From positions 1-35,800 of the forward strand of contig JAEOTF010000280.1 of NCBI GenBank assembly GCA_016840025.1: DNA of 35,800 nucleotides. The letters run 5' to 3'. This document shows positions 16,564 to 24,803 of the stretch, one piece after another. Position numbers and translations under genes: made by a program. This DNA is from Candidatus Hodarchaeota archaeon (GTDB lineage Archaea; Asgardarchaeota; Heimdallarchaeia; Hodarchaeales; YT1-039). The notes below the pieces were generated by a model. The model was not told the origin of the DNA. It did no database searches and saw only the letters and a list, made by a program, of their open reading frames with translations. Position 1 is the stretch's first letter; the number at the start of each line of letters is the position of its first letter.

Positions 16564-18390
16564 ATGTCAAATGTCTTACTTGAAGCGGTAGATCTCGTTA
16601 AAGTGTATGGAGATCAAAATGGGGACTCTATTGTAGCAGCATTACGGGGATGCGATTTTACTCTTCATGAAAATAAATTCATGGCAGTGGTAGGCCCCTC
16701 AGGGGCGGGTAAAACCACTCTGATTCGTTTGTTATCAGGGATGGAACTACCAACAAGTGGCACTATTTTTCTCAGGCAACTCCCTATTCATTTAATTTCA
16801 CGTTCCGAGCGACAAATGCTTCGTCGTCGTGCTGTCGGTTTTCTACATCAGCTACCTTGGGCGAATCTCTTTGTTGGTCGCACAGCACAAGAAAACATTC
16901 AGATTCCACTAATTTTTCGAGGATTTTCGCGGAAAAAGGCCATCAATCAAGCCTATCATATATTACAGGAGTTAAATCTCACTGAGGTAGCCCATTTAGA
17001 TGTTTCAAAACTTTCTGGGGGAGAAACTCTTAGAGTGGGAATTGGTATCCAAATTGCTAAAGAACCTCTTGTCCTTTTTGCGGATGAACCGACCGGGCAA
17101 CTTGATCGAGAGAATACTAAGGCAGTTCTATCCATACTACAGAAATTGGTTCATGAATACCAGACTAGTGTTATTATTGTAACTCATGATTTTCGAGTGA
17201 TAGATTTTGCTGATCAGGTGAATTTCATTCAAGATGGACGACTAACTACCACTTTAGCAGCAGACGCGTTCCAATCTCAAACTGCAAGAGACGAGAAACA
17301 GTATAAGGAAGAAAAGGAAAAGGCAATGCTCTTAACACGAGAGACTTATATTGATTCTACTTCTCATACCCGTCTTCCTCAAGAGGTCATTGACTTTCTC
17401 CAACTCAATCGATCTGTTAAATTCATTATTGACCAAGAAAAGGGTGAAGTAAGAATTTTAAATCCCCAAAAGTCTGCAATTTCTCCTGAAACCCTTCCTG
17501 GACCACCACAGGAGATTACTCCAACTCATTTAACTTCAAAAATCATAAAAGAGGTAATTCCATCCACAGATGTAGAATCAATCCACGTATCGGAAAAAAT
17601 TACCTCTGTAGAGTCATTAAAGACCGATATGCTCCCCACTAAATCACTGCCAAAACCTACTGTAAAAATAGAAGAACTCTCAGTGAGTTATCAGGATGGG
17701 CGCCATTTCCGCCCTATTTTCACTAAAACTGATTTTGTTCTTCATCCTGGAGAACTCGTCTTTTTAATTGGTCCAAGTGGCTCAGGAAAAAGTACATTTC
17801 TTGATGTGCTTCAAGGAATTCGCATCCCAAACCACGGTAACGTTAAGATTCTCGGAATAGACATTACCAATGAATCTGATGAGAAAATCGCGAATCTTCG
17901 AGGTAATAAGATAGGTACAATTACTCAATACTTTGATCTTCATCCGAATCTCACTCTAAAAGAGAATTTAACACTTTTTCCATCCGTTTACCACCCAACA
18001 AGTCCACAGTTCAACCTTTCAAACCCATGGGCTTCAACATTAGTCGATCTGTTAGAGTTGGAACCCTTATTAGATCACTCTGTGACAACACTCTCTGGTG
18101 GTGAACAACAGAGAGCTGGGGTTATGAATGCTCTTCTATCCTGTCCTGATTTGATTTTTGCCGATGAACCAACAGCTAATTTGCCTCCTGAGTATTGTAA
18201 ATTAGTCATTCAGTTGATTCGCCAGTATGTGGAGAAGACAGGAGCAGCAGGCATTGTGGCTACCCATAATTCATCACTTTTACTCGAAGAGGCAATAACC
18301 TATCGGATTGAATCGGGAATGCTTCAACGGCTAAATCAATCAGAAATTAAGGAGCTTAAAGAAATAGCTGAAAAGCTGCTTCATTATTAA
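16564..18390 (+). CDS. ABC transporter ATPase with two fused nucleotide-binding domains
   Basis: 608 residues. Domain 1 (about 1-235): Walker A GPSGAGKTT at 44-52, signature LSGGETLR, Walker B LVLFADEP with D-loop GQLD, and switch His in IIVTHD. A charged linker (about 240-365) follows. Domain 2 (about 370-600): Walker A GPSGSGKST near 403, signature LSGGEQQR, Walker B LIFADEP and switch His in VATHN, but the D-loop reads ANLPP instead of the usual -LD. FtsX-type exporters normally use a homodimeric LolD/MacB-like ATPase; this fused, asymmetric pair probably serves the single-chain permease upstream. ATG 16564 follows GAGGA. It is the last gene of the operon. Confidence 0.93.
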   Translation: MSNVLLEAVDLVKVYGDQNGDSIVAALRGCDFTLHENKFMAVVGPSGAGKTTLIRLLSGMELPTSGTIFLRQLPIHLISRSERQMLRRRAVGFLHQLPWANLFVGRTAQENIQIPLIFRGFSRKKAINQAYHILQELNLTEVAHLDVSKLSGGETLRVGIGIQIAKEPLVLFADEPTGQLDRENTKAVLSILQKLVHEYQTSVIIVTHDFRVIDFADQVNFIQDGRLTTTLAADAFQSQTARDEKQYKEEKEKAMLLTRETYIDSTSHTRLPQEVIDFLQLNRSVKFIIDQEKGEVRILNPQKSAISPETLPGPPQEITPTHLTSKIIKEVIPSTDVESIHVSEKITSVESLKTDMLPTKSLPKPTVKIEELSVSYQDGRHFRPIFTKTDFVLHPGELVFLIGPSGSGKSTFLDVLQGIRIPNHGNVKILGIDITNESDEKIANLRGNKIGTITQYFDLHPNLTLKENLTLFPSVYHPTSPQFNLSNPWASTLVDLLELEPLLDHSVTTLSGGEQQRAGVMNALLSCPDLIFADEPTANLPPEYCKLVIQLIRQYVEKTGAAGIVATHNSSLLLEEAITYRIESGMLQRLNQSEIKELKEIAEKLLHY

Positions 18391-18393
18391 TAC

Positions 18394-18543
18394 TTAAAAT
18401 GCATTTACAAGTATTGAATATGCATCCTTTTCTCTTTTTACTCGTTGCAGCTTTTCTTGTAGTACTCGTACATTTCGTGACAATGACCTAAGGTGGGAAT
18501 TAATAGCAAGTATCCTTGACAATACGACCAGTCCAGAGTCCAC
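18394..18543 (-). CDS. Possible 49-residue coiled-coil protein
   Basis: From GTG 18543 the frame gives a 49-residue product whose second half is a plausible amphipathic coil (RNVRVLQEKLQRVKREKD). AAGGAG precedes the start but at very short spacing. It ends four bases past the stop of the ATPase gene on the opposite strand. I do not recognise it; it may be a genuine small protein or a remnant. Confidence 0.25.
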   Translation of the reverse strand: MDSGLVVLSRILAINSHLRSLSRNVRVLQEKLQRVKREKDAYSILVNAF

Positions 18544-18647
18544 TACTCCTTTTTATTAATTCTTACCCAAAATGATAGCTGTTCTCTCATTTTTTTGAAG
18601 TAAGGGTCACCTAAGTCCCCTTACAAGCACAGGTACTGTATTGTCAA
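18516..18647. repeat. 132-bp element bounded by 10-bp perfect inverted repeats
   Basis: TTGACAATAC at 18516-18525 is matched by its exact reverse complement GTATTGTCAA at 18638-18647. Inside is a second stem: GTAAGGG (18600-18606) with CCCTTAC (18618-18624). The interior is non-coding apart from overlap with a doubtful small frame. It could be a miniature inverted-repeat element or a structured RNA locus; no other copy is visible in the window. Confidence 0.35.
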
Positions 18648-18749
18648 ATTAACTATCATCAATGGTACCCATTTCCTCCTCTTCCTGCATTGTAACGAAG
18701 CTTGTAGAGTAAAAAGGATCAGCTCTCCGTTTTTAATCAGAATAATACT

Positions 18750-18890
18750 TTAGCTAACAGAATTTTTTGCCTTTTGGCGTTTTAATTTCCGTTTCATTGC
18801 GAGATGAAGGGTTTTTTGTTCTTCTGCATAATAGAGTGAAGCTATATCGGTAATAAATCGCCTTTTTTTATTTCTTTTTCCTTTAGTCAT
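18750..18890 (-). CDS. Possible 46-residue highly basic protein
   Basis: From ATG 18890 the product begins MTKGKRNKKRRFITDIASLY and ends in a Lys/Arg-rich helix (LAMKRKLKRQKAKNSVS). About a third of the residues are Lys or Arg, as in small nucleic-acid-binding or ribosome-associated proteins. GAGTTGAT lies just upstream as a weak ribosome-binding site. The start faintly resembles the beginning of archaeal RNase P component 4, but the rest of that protein is absent, so no function is assigned. It lies downstream of a small zinc-ribbon gene on the same strand. Confidence 0.4.
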   Translation of the reverse strand: MTKGKRNKKRRFITDIASLYYAEEQKTLHLAMKRKLKRQKAKNSVS

Positions 18891-19018
18891 TAAATCAACT
18901 CTTTTTCAGAATCATTCAACCTAATTCTCTGCATTCAAAATATAAAGCTCTAAAATTAACAAGGAACGTATTGTTTGATTGAATGAATTTCTGATAAATC
19001 TTCTAGTCATTTTCTTGG

Positions 19019-19189
19019 TCATCTTGCTCCTTTTAGAAATTCAGTTTGGTAGAATTTACCACAACTACGACAAAAACAGCTTATTACTGGTCTTTTTTTA
19101 TCAGAAGTTATTCCTAGCAGCTTCATGTTACCATGACCTTGAGGACACGGAATGGATTGAGATTGGAAGTTTCTAGCCTTCGTTGTCAT
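19019..19189 (-). CDS. Small zinc-ribbon protein
   Basis: 56 residues from ATG 19189, with GGTTGTGAT upstream as a Shine-Dalgarno-like motif; TTG 19204 would add five residues. The metal-binding pattern is CPQGHG near residue 15 and CFCRSCG near residue 43, which would fold as a one-domain zinc ribbon. Such proteins bind nucleic acid or act as small adaptors; nothing more specific can be said. I preferred it to the opposite-strand frame at 18979-19176 because of the ordered Cys/His spacing. Confidence 0.6.
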   Translation of the reverse strand: MTTKARNFQSQSIPCPQGHGNMKLLGITSDKKRPVISCFCRSCGKFYQTEFLKGAR

Positions 19190-19308
19190 GATTATCACAA
19201 CCAAAGGCGTTAGAGATGCATTTAGGTTTATTAAAAAAGATAGGTGAGACTTATCTGAAAGTGAATAATATCATTATTTTAATAAAAAGCCAAAAATTCG
19301 CTATTTTC

Positions 19309-19896
19309 TCACTTTTTCGAATTAACTACTTCCTTAAGGATGTATTTATCATCACTTACGGCAGGGATTTCAATAACAAAAGTCAATCCTGTCAATTTCA
19401 TCTGGTGTACTATAAATGGACTAAATATGATGAGTCCGCCTAATTCAAGAGTTTTTGAGTTCCAATCTGAATCTTCTTTTTCCTTAAATTTCGCACTGAG
19501 TGCATGTTCTGAAATATAAATCTCAACGTGTTTTTTGTGATAGTGACAAGTTTGCTCAAGATCTTTCCCTGCAAGTGATATTGTAAATGGACCCTTAATC
19601 TTCTTTCTCCGAAAAATACTGTAGAATTTGTCTCGAAGCCTTGAAGGTTTAAAATTAAATCGATGAGCTTCACAAACTTGGTTTAATCTGTTTTTTTCCG
19701 AAAAATTCCAATTAATATAAGAATCTCCATTGATATGTTTTTCTCGTTTTAAATTTAGTTTGTTTTGTCTCAGTTCTATGAATTTTTCCTCGGTTAAAAT
19801 CTGATCAACGATAAGTTTGATCTCTTGAAGTTCATTTACTTCAAAGTGTTTGGACATTTCTTCTTTAGAGCACATGAATGCTTTTATTGGCTTCAT
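19309..19896 (-). CDS. Cupin-domain protein with extra N-terminal helical domain
   Basis: 195 residues. Residues 1-105 are charged and helical and not recognised. Residues about 106-185 form a cupin barrel with intact metal-ligand motifs: H118-x-H120-x4-E125 (CHYHKKHVEIYI) and H164 in the second motif (GGLIIFSPFIVHQM). These would bind one divalent metal. Cupins range from dioxygenases to sugar isomerases and ligand sensors, so the activity is open. ATG 19896 is used. The neighbours (zinc ribbon downstream, acetyltransferase upstream) lie on the same strand but are separated by more than 100 bases. Confidence 0.75.
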   Translation of the reverse strand: MKPIKAFMCSKEEMSKHFEVNELQEIKLIVDQILTEEKFIELRQNKLNLKREKHINGDSYINWNFSEKNRLNQVCEAHRFNFKPSRLRDKFYSIFRRKKIKGPFTISLAGKDLEQTCHYHKKHVEIYISEHALSAKFKEKEDSDWNSKTLELGGLIIFSPFIVHQMKLTGLTFVIEIPAVSDDKYILKEVVNSKK

Positions 19897-20077
19897 ACCT
19901 TCAAATCCTTTTCAATTTAAATTGAACGTTAATTTCCTCTCTATTTCTCGGCTTTAATTACTTCTTGGTCTTGATATAAAATCACGAAGATGAATCGGAA
20001 TAGTAGAATTCCGTTACAGTTTATTTGGTCTTAATTATCACTTATAACCTAATATCTACTTTCCTCATAGCACTAAA

Positions 20078-20992
20078 TCAAAAAGGTTGAAAATGCCTGA
20101 GCCAGAAGCTTAACCCCTCTGGATTGGTAGATTCAAAATCTACTGTCATTCTCTTTGCATTTAAGGAAATTCCCCATTTTAGAACTTCATTTAGTAGTGC
20201 TGTTCCTAAACCTGCGCCACGAAGAGAAGGATCTGTATAACCGAAATCGACCTGTAATGTATCTTTTTCTTCTGCGACATCTATACTACAATGCCCTATT
20301 TTTCCTCTTATTCCCGCAACGATTTTTTCTTTTTTCTCAGCTACTATTGTTTTAACTTTCTCTCCAAAAAATTCTTTATTGATTTCATCTAAGGTAGAGA
20401 AACTCTTTTTTAGGAAAGAAGGGGAATCTATTAAGTGCCTACATAAATCATTGTTCATCTTGTGCATGTCATTTATGTCTTGCTTTGTCATTTCACGGAT
20501 GATAACGTCTACAGGTGTTTGGATATTTATTTCATCCATAGCTCGAATCCCATCTATTGTGAGTAATCCGAATCCTAGATAATAAAGAGTCTCCTGTAGG
20601 AGTTTATCATGAGGAAAATAAGAAATAATATGTGTATAACTCTTCTTAGCAAGCCATTTTTCTGCTAGAGAGCGATATAACGCTAAAAAAATCCCTTTAG
20701 AATGAGAAAGCGCACCATGTGCCCAAACAGGGATATAAACGCCTTTTTCTTTTCCATATAAGGAATTAATTCCCGTATAACCACATAAATAGCCAACAAG
20801 ACCTTTATTCGATACAACAATGGCAGCAGGATTCTTCTCTATAATATCGCCTAATTTTTCTTTAACTAATGTAATAGCTTCATATTTTGAAGGTAATTCA
20901 GGATAATTTTGTTTTAATAACTTATAATTACTAATAAAAATATTAGCTGCCTCGTCTAGGAACTCGCTGGTAAATGGTTCGGTTTTTAACAA
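20078..20992 (-). CDS. GNAT-family N-acetyltransferase, two-domain
   Basis: 304 residues. The C-terminal domain carries the acetyl-CoA motif A (DPSLRGAGLGTALLNEV, R/QxxGxG/A type) preceded by a beta strand (LQVDFGYT) and followed by MTVDFESTNPEGLSFWLR. Residues 1-150 look like a second, degenerate GNAT fold (IVVSNKGLVGYLCGY) without the loop signature. TTG 20992 is supported by AGGAGATA seven bases upstream. The protein stops soon after FWLRHF, slightly short of the usual last strand. The acceptor is unknown. Confidence 0.85.
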   Translation of the reverse strand: MLKTEPFTSEFLDEAANIFISNYKLLKQNYPELPSKYEAITLVKEKLGDIIEKNPAAIVVSNKGLVGYLCGYTGINSLYGKEKGVYIPVWAHGALSHSKGIFLALYRSLAEKWLAKKSYTHIISYFPHDKLLQETLYYLGFGLLTIDGIRAMDEINIQTPVDVIIREMTKQDINDMHKMNNDLCRHLIDSPSFLKKSFSTLDEINKEFFGEKVKTIVAEKKEKIVAGIRGKIGHCSIDVAEEKDTLQVDFGYTDPSLRGAGLGTALLNEVLKWGISLNAKRMTVDFESTNPEGLSFWLRHFQPF

Positions 20993-21067
20993 TGAGTTTA
21001 TCTCCTTGTCTTGATTAGCACTTTTAAGTTGTCACTAATACGCTGGATTGAAAATAAGTATTGTATT

Positions 21068-21772
21068 CTAAAAGGAAGTATTGAGACTTTTTTTAAGCGT
21101 AGATTCAACATGGATTTCTACGGAATCAAGTAAGGGAATATTAACATCTTTTTGCTTAATTAATAAAGGGATCTCGGTACAACCTAGAATAACACCTTCT
21201 GCTCCCAATCCCTCCAGTTTATTTATAATAGAGATGAAGGTTTTCCGTGAATCATCTAATATAATTCCAAAATCGAGTTCATTGTAAAGAATATCGTTAA
21301 TTGTCTTTATATCCGATTCTTTAGGAATAAAACATTCTGTGCCTATTTCTAAAAGCTTATCGGGAAAAAAGGAACTTGTCATTGTATATTTTGTTCCTAA
21401 GAGTGCAATTTTCTTGATTCCTAACTCTTTTGTTTTATCAACAACACAATCTAATATACTTAATACAGGTATGGTCGTTCGTTTTAAAACACCTGATATG
21501 ACTTTGTGAAGTGTAACCGCTGCAATAATAGCGAAATCGGCTCCCGCTTTTTTAAGGTTATTTATTGAAACTACTATGTCATTTTCTATCTTATTCCATT
21601 GATTCGTGGCCATCCATTCAATGTAATTCTGAAAATTTACACTATAAATAATGATTTCAGGATACGCATGATCATTGAATTTTTCTATGTATTTAGCAAT
21701 CAAAAGTTTGTAATAATCCAAAGTGGATTGTGGAGAAGATCCACCAACAATCCCAATTTTCAGCTTCATCAT
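21068..21772 (-). CDS. Aspartate/glutamate racemase family protein lacking one catalytic Cys
   Basis: About 234 residues. Typical family features are the N-terminal KIGIVGGSSPQSTLDYY, the central VLSILDCVV and KKIALLGTKYTM, and the second catalytic motif LGCTEIPLL with its Cys. The first motif, normally CNTxH, reads AAVTLHK, so the first catalytic Cys and the Asn are both replaced. Two-base racemisation would then not be possible in the standard way; some homologues (for example E. coli YgeA/EcL-DER, Thr in this place) work with one Cys. I chose ATG 21772, close to the conserved start; an upstream in-frame codon at 21805 adds an unsupported leader. Confidence 0.85.
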   Translation of the reverse strand: MMKLKIGIVGGSSPQSTLDYYKLLIAKYIEKFNDHAYPEIIIYSVNFQNYIEWMATNQWNKIENDIVVSINNLKKAGADFAIIAAVTLHKVISGVLKRTTIPVLSILDCVVDKTKELGIKKIALLGTKYTMTSSFFPDKLLEIGTECFIPKESDIKTINDILYNELDFGIILDDSRKTFISIINKLEGLGAEGVILGCTEIPLLIKQKDVNIPLLDSVEIHVESTLKKSLNTSF

Positions 21773-22065
21773 AATAGTTACTTTACTGGACTTAAGAAAA
21801 AACATTTTCTATCAACTAAGGATCGATTTGAACAAGTAAATCGCTGGTTTGAGGTCACATCTCAAGAGATTAAGACGAAAAAAGTTTTTAAAATCTAGTG
21901 ATGGTGAAGATATGTTAGGATTAGATTACCTGTAACCGTACATATTATTCCACTTGCTCAAGGTTAAAAAAAGCATTCTAAAGGGATTTATTGCATATCT
22001 TGAATATAATAACTTCTTATTAAGAATCCTTATAACTTTGTTAAATACAAAAAGAAAGAGAAGAA
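21773..22065. other. Gene-free stretch
   Basis: Between the racemase homologue and the propeller protein, both on the minus strand, I see no convincing reading frame. It should hold the racemase promoter on the minus strand and the 3' untranslated end of the propeller gene. It is strongly AT-rich and shows no repeats. Confidence 0.5.
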
Positions 22066-22090
22066 TTTCCCTAGGATTATCCTAGGGAAA
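22066..22090 (-). terminator. Strong hairpin downstream of the propeller gene
   Basis: TTTCCCTAGGA (22066-22076) and TCCTAGGGAAA (22080-22090) form a perfect 11-bp stem with a 3-base loop. On the minus strand it lies 23 bases after the stop of the propeller gene and is followed by a pyrimidine tract rich in T, which fits a transcription terminator. Confidence 0.6.
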
Positions 22091-22113
22091 AAAATTAAAG
22101 AATTAGAATTGTG

Positions 22114-23442
22114 TTATTTTTTCCGCTTGTTTTTCACCAAAAGGCTAAATACTACCACTGGACCTAAAATGGGTATAGCTGTCATAATAATCGTGGGAAA
22201 GTGGAATTCAGGAACCGCAGAACCTGCTACCGTCTTGACTAACCATACATCAAAATCGGTCGCACTAGCATTTGTAACTCCACATAAGACAAAACCCTGG
22301 TCAGATGTCTCAACCATCCCTTCAAAAAACCCAAGCCCAGTTCCACCATAGGTTTGATTCCATTCATGATCGCCATTGCTCCCAGTTTTGAGCACCCACG
22401 CATCACCGTCAGAATCATAAAAAAAGGAAAGACCAGCTACTGCAAAACCACCATCAGATGTCTTGATAAACGCCTTAGGTGTTCCAGAGTCTGTGGGACC
22501 GTAGGTTTGATTCCACTCATGGTTTCCGCTGTTATCAGTTTTAAATAACCAGTACTCACCAGATAGGTCATTAGATTCTGTGTACCCAACGGTAATAAAC
22601 CCATCGGTTACATTGATTAGTGGACCAAACCAATCAGTATTTGTTCCACCATAGGTTTGATTCCATTCATGGTTCCCGTTGCTATCAGTTTTGAGTAACC
22701 AGCCATCCTCAGATTTACCACTAACATCACGATATCCAGCTAAATAATAGCCATCGTCTGAGGATTGGACTAATCCAGCTTCTTCCCACGTTCCTGCATA
22801 TTCACCACTATATCCATAATCATACTCCCATTCTATACTCCCAGTAGCATTAAGTTTCACCAACCAGAACTGATATGGTCCTACAGGACTTGGTCTTATG
22901 TCCCCCGCGATAGCATAGCCGCCATCTGAAGTTTGGATCAATGCATTGGGGATCACTTCTACTGATTCTCCATAGGTTTTATTCCACTCATGATTTCCGT
23001 TACTGTCGGTTTTAATTAACCAACCGTTTCGATCAGTGAGCGTGAGAGAATCTATCCACACAAGTAGGAGGTAACCACCATCTGTAGTTTGTATGATGGT
23101 TTGGGGGTTATTATCACCCCCTGTTTTCACATAAGTCACATTCCATATGGGATCCCCAGTACTATCTGTTTTAATTATCCAATTCCGAGCTGGACTGTAT
23201 CCGTAAGCTAAAGCTGCTATAGCATAACCACCATCTGCGGTTTTTATGCCAGAATAACCAACTTCAATTTGGTCTGAAGGATAACCACTTTCAGGTGACC
23301 AATAGGTTTGTTCCCAGTCGATATCTCCATCCTTTAGACTTCGCTTGGGTGTAATCATGGATGGGGATGAACTACTCAATAACAATAAAATTATTGGAAC
23401 ATATAGTAGTAAAACAAACAAACTAAGTTTAATTCTCTTCAT
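22114..23442 (-). CDS. Seven-bladed beta-propeller surface protein with PEF-type C-terminal anchor
   Basis: 442 residues. A signal peptide (about 5-25) is followed by about seven repeats of roughly 50 residues. Each has a 'GGYAIAG' strand and a 'W-L-x-K-T-D-S-N-G-N-H-E-W-N' hairpin, as in propellers of the delta-60/WD40-like class common in archaeal surface proteins. The C-terminus has AVPEFHFP, one membrane helix and KNKRKK, resembling PEF-CTERM sorting signals. The blades are alike at DNA level, so they arose by internal duplication. GAGGTGGATC precedes ATG 23442, and a TATA-like AT block lies near 23535-23550. The probable role is a cell-surface binding or adhesion protein; no enzyme motif is seen. 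Confidence 0.88.
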   Translation of the reverse strand: MKRIKLSLFVLLLYVPIILLLLSSSSPSMITPKRSLKDGDIDWEQTYWSPESGYPSDQIEVGYSGIKTADGGYAIAALAYGYSPARNWIIKTDSTGDPIWNVTYVKTGGDNNPQTIIQTTDGGYLLLVWIDSLTLTDRNGWLIKTDSNGNHEWNKTYGESVEVIPNALIQTSDGGYAIAGDIRPSPVGPYQFWLVKLNATGSIEWEYDYGYSGEYAGTWEEAGLVQSSDDGYYLAGYRDVSGKSEDGWLLKTDSNGNHEWNQTYGGTNTDWFGPLINVTDGFITVGYTESNDLSGEYWLFKTDNSGNHEWNQTYGPTDSGTPKAFIKTSDGGFAVAGLSFFYDSDGDAWVLKTGSNGDHEWNQTYGGTGLGFFEGMVETSDQGFVLCGVTNASATDFDVWLVKTVAGSAVPEFHFPTIIMTAIPILGPVVVFSLLVKNKRKK

Positions 23443-23521
23443 TTCGATCCACCTCTCTTGATATTTACTTACTTCCGCTCTCTTAGAAACCTTATCAAAT
23501 AAGATAAGATTGTGAAATTTA

Positions 23522-23539
23522 TTACACCTAACTTGTATT
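23522..23539 (+). repeat. 18-bp motif, copy 1
   Basis: TTACACCTAACTTGTATT is identical to the copy at 28550-28567. It lies about 80 bases upstream of the propeller surface-protein start, next to a TATA-like block on the minus strand. Both copies sit upstream of genes for PEF-anchored secreted proteins, but in opposite orientation relative to the gene. Confidence 0.6.
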
Positions 23540-23702
23540 TAAATATATTAGGGAGAAATTTAAGGTATATCTTCTAACAGGAAAAGGTATTTTCTACATA
23601 TAGAAAAAGTAAGTAGCTTAGAGAGGTTTAAATGAAAAAAGCTTATCTTTTTAGAAATTTTGTTATTTTGGAGTGAAAACTTATGAGTGATTCTATAGAA
23701 TA

Positions 23703-23822
23703 TTGTTAAAAACCATTAAATCAGAACAAATTGAGGGTAGTAGTCATGAAATAAGGGGATATCAAGTAATGGAGTTAATACATGCTATTGAGAAAAATAG
23801 AAAACTTAAATTAGGCTGCTAA
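23703..23822 (+). CDS. Possible 39-residue protein or leader frame
   Basis: From TTG 23703, preceded by GAGTGAT, the frame reads LKTIKSEQIEGSSHEIRGYQ then VMELIHAIEKNRKLKLGC and stops at TAA 23820. The stop is immediately followed by the Shine-Dalgarno motif AAGGAGATGAG of the next gene, so translation could be coupled. Composition is protein-like but there is no family I recognise; it could also be the tail of a decayed gene. The rest of 23540-23702 holds only short broken frames. Confidence 0.3.
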   Translation: MLKTIKSEQIEGSSHEIRGYQVMELIHAIEKNRKLKLGC

Positions 23823-23837
23823 GGAGATGAGATTCAT

Positions 23838-24803
23838 ATGTCCACTACTGAAGAAGGTACTGATTGTTCGGGATGTTGTGGGACATCCGAAAGTCAAACA
23901 TCTGAAGAAAGTTCCAATTGTCCAGAATGTTGTAATATAGATCTGTGCTGTAAAGAATGTTCCGAAGGAGTTTGCCCGATTAATGTTGTACGAGAGGAAT
24001 GCATAGATTGTGAAACATCAATTAGAGAGAGTCTTCCATGGGATATGCAAAACTGGTGTGAGGATAATTGTGGAGAATCGCTAACCGAGACTTATTGTCC
24101 ATATTGGAACTGTAGTGATTGTTCTGAGTCATCTAGTGTTTCTAAAATAGTAGATCTCTTTGGAACTCTAATATCGGTATTTTTTTGTACGTTCGTTCTA
24201 GGTTTCCTTCAGAATTTTGATTCTAAAGGTCCTTTATACCTTACTTTGATTGGATCGTGTATATTAGCAATAAGCTTGTCAGGGATTCGAATTAAAAGAA
24301 ATATTCATGAACGCTCCTGTAAATCACTAAAAAAGAGTTTTAATAACTATGGTACAACTACTTTAGGATGGTTCACGTTTGTACATTCACATCATTGTTT
24401 AAAAGAACGTGTAGCTGGTCATGAGTTTAAAATAGGTGATAAATATTTTTGTACAGGTTGTTTTGGGATTTTAATTGGAACAGTAATTTCAATTGTCTTT
24501 GCTATTACTACTTATTTCATTATTGGTCTTAATTCTTCTTTTCATCCAATATTCATACTTATTATACCATTTTGCTTTATTCCAATAATACTTCGATATA
24601 CATTATTCCCTGAGATGAAATCTCCGATTCGATTACTTTCCAATATTCTATTACCAATTGGTTGCTGTTTATTATTCTTCGTTTTTGAGAACACATTTCA
24701 TAATTGGTTTGTGAACGTGAGTCTCATTTTAGTTTGTATAACGATTGCTTTCCTAAGAGGAATGGCACAAAAAGTGGGGGGAAGGATTGAAACTCAAGGT
24801 TGA
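23838..24803 (+). CDS. Cys-rich N-terminal domain fused to a DUF2085-like membrane protein
   Basis: 321 residues. The first 100 residues hold about 17 cysteines in short clusters (CSGCC, CPECC, LCCKEC, CIDC, CSDC) and are acidic, like a metal-binding or metallothionein-like domain. Two membrane helices follow (about 108-150). Next is a HSHHC ... GDKYFCTGCFGILIG motif characteristic of DUF2085-like predicted membrane proteins, and then four more helices. ATG 23838 has a strong AAGGAGATGAG upstream. A role in metal handling or redox at the membrane is plausible from the Cys content but not shown. I know of no standard fusion of this kind. Confidence 0.75.
   Translation: MSTTEEGTDCSGCCGTSESQTSEESSNCPECCNIDLCCKECSEGVCPINVVREECIDCETSIRESLPWDMQNWCEDNCGESLTETYCPYWNCSDCSESSSVSKIVDLFGTLISVFFCTFVLGFLQNFDSKGPLYLTLIGSCILAISLSGIRIKRNIHERSCKSLKKSFNNYGTTTLGWFTFVHSHHCLKERVAGHEFKIGDKYFCTGCFGILIGTVISIVFAITTYFIIGLNSSFHPIFILIIPFCFIPIILRYTLFPEMKSPIRLLSNILLPIGCCLLFFVFENTFHNWFVNVSLILVCITIAFLRGMAQKVGGRIETQG

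Noticed and set aside
18979..19176. Plus-strand frame opposite the zinc-ribbon gene
   Set aside because: The opposite strand has ordered CPxGH/CxxC spacing and a better start, so this frame is taken as its shadow.
19216..19443. Plus-strand frame of 75 residues
   Set aside because: It overlaps the 3' end of the cupin gene, whose metal motifs support the minus strand.
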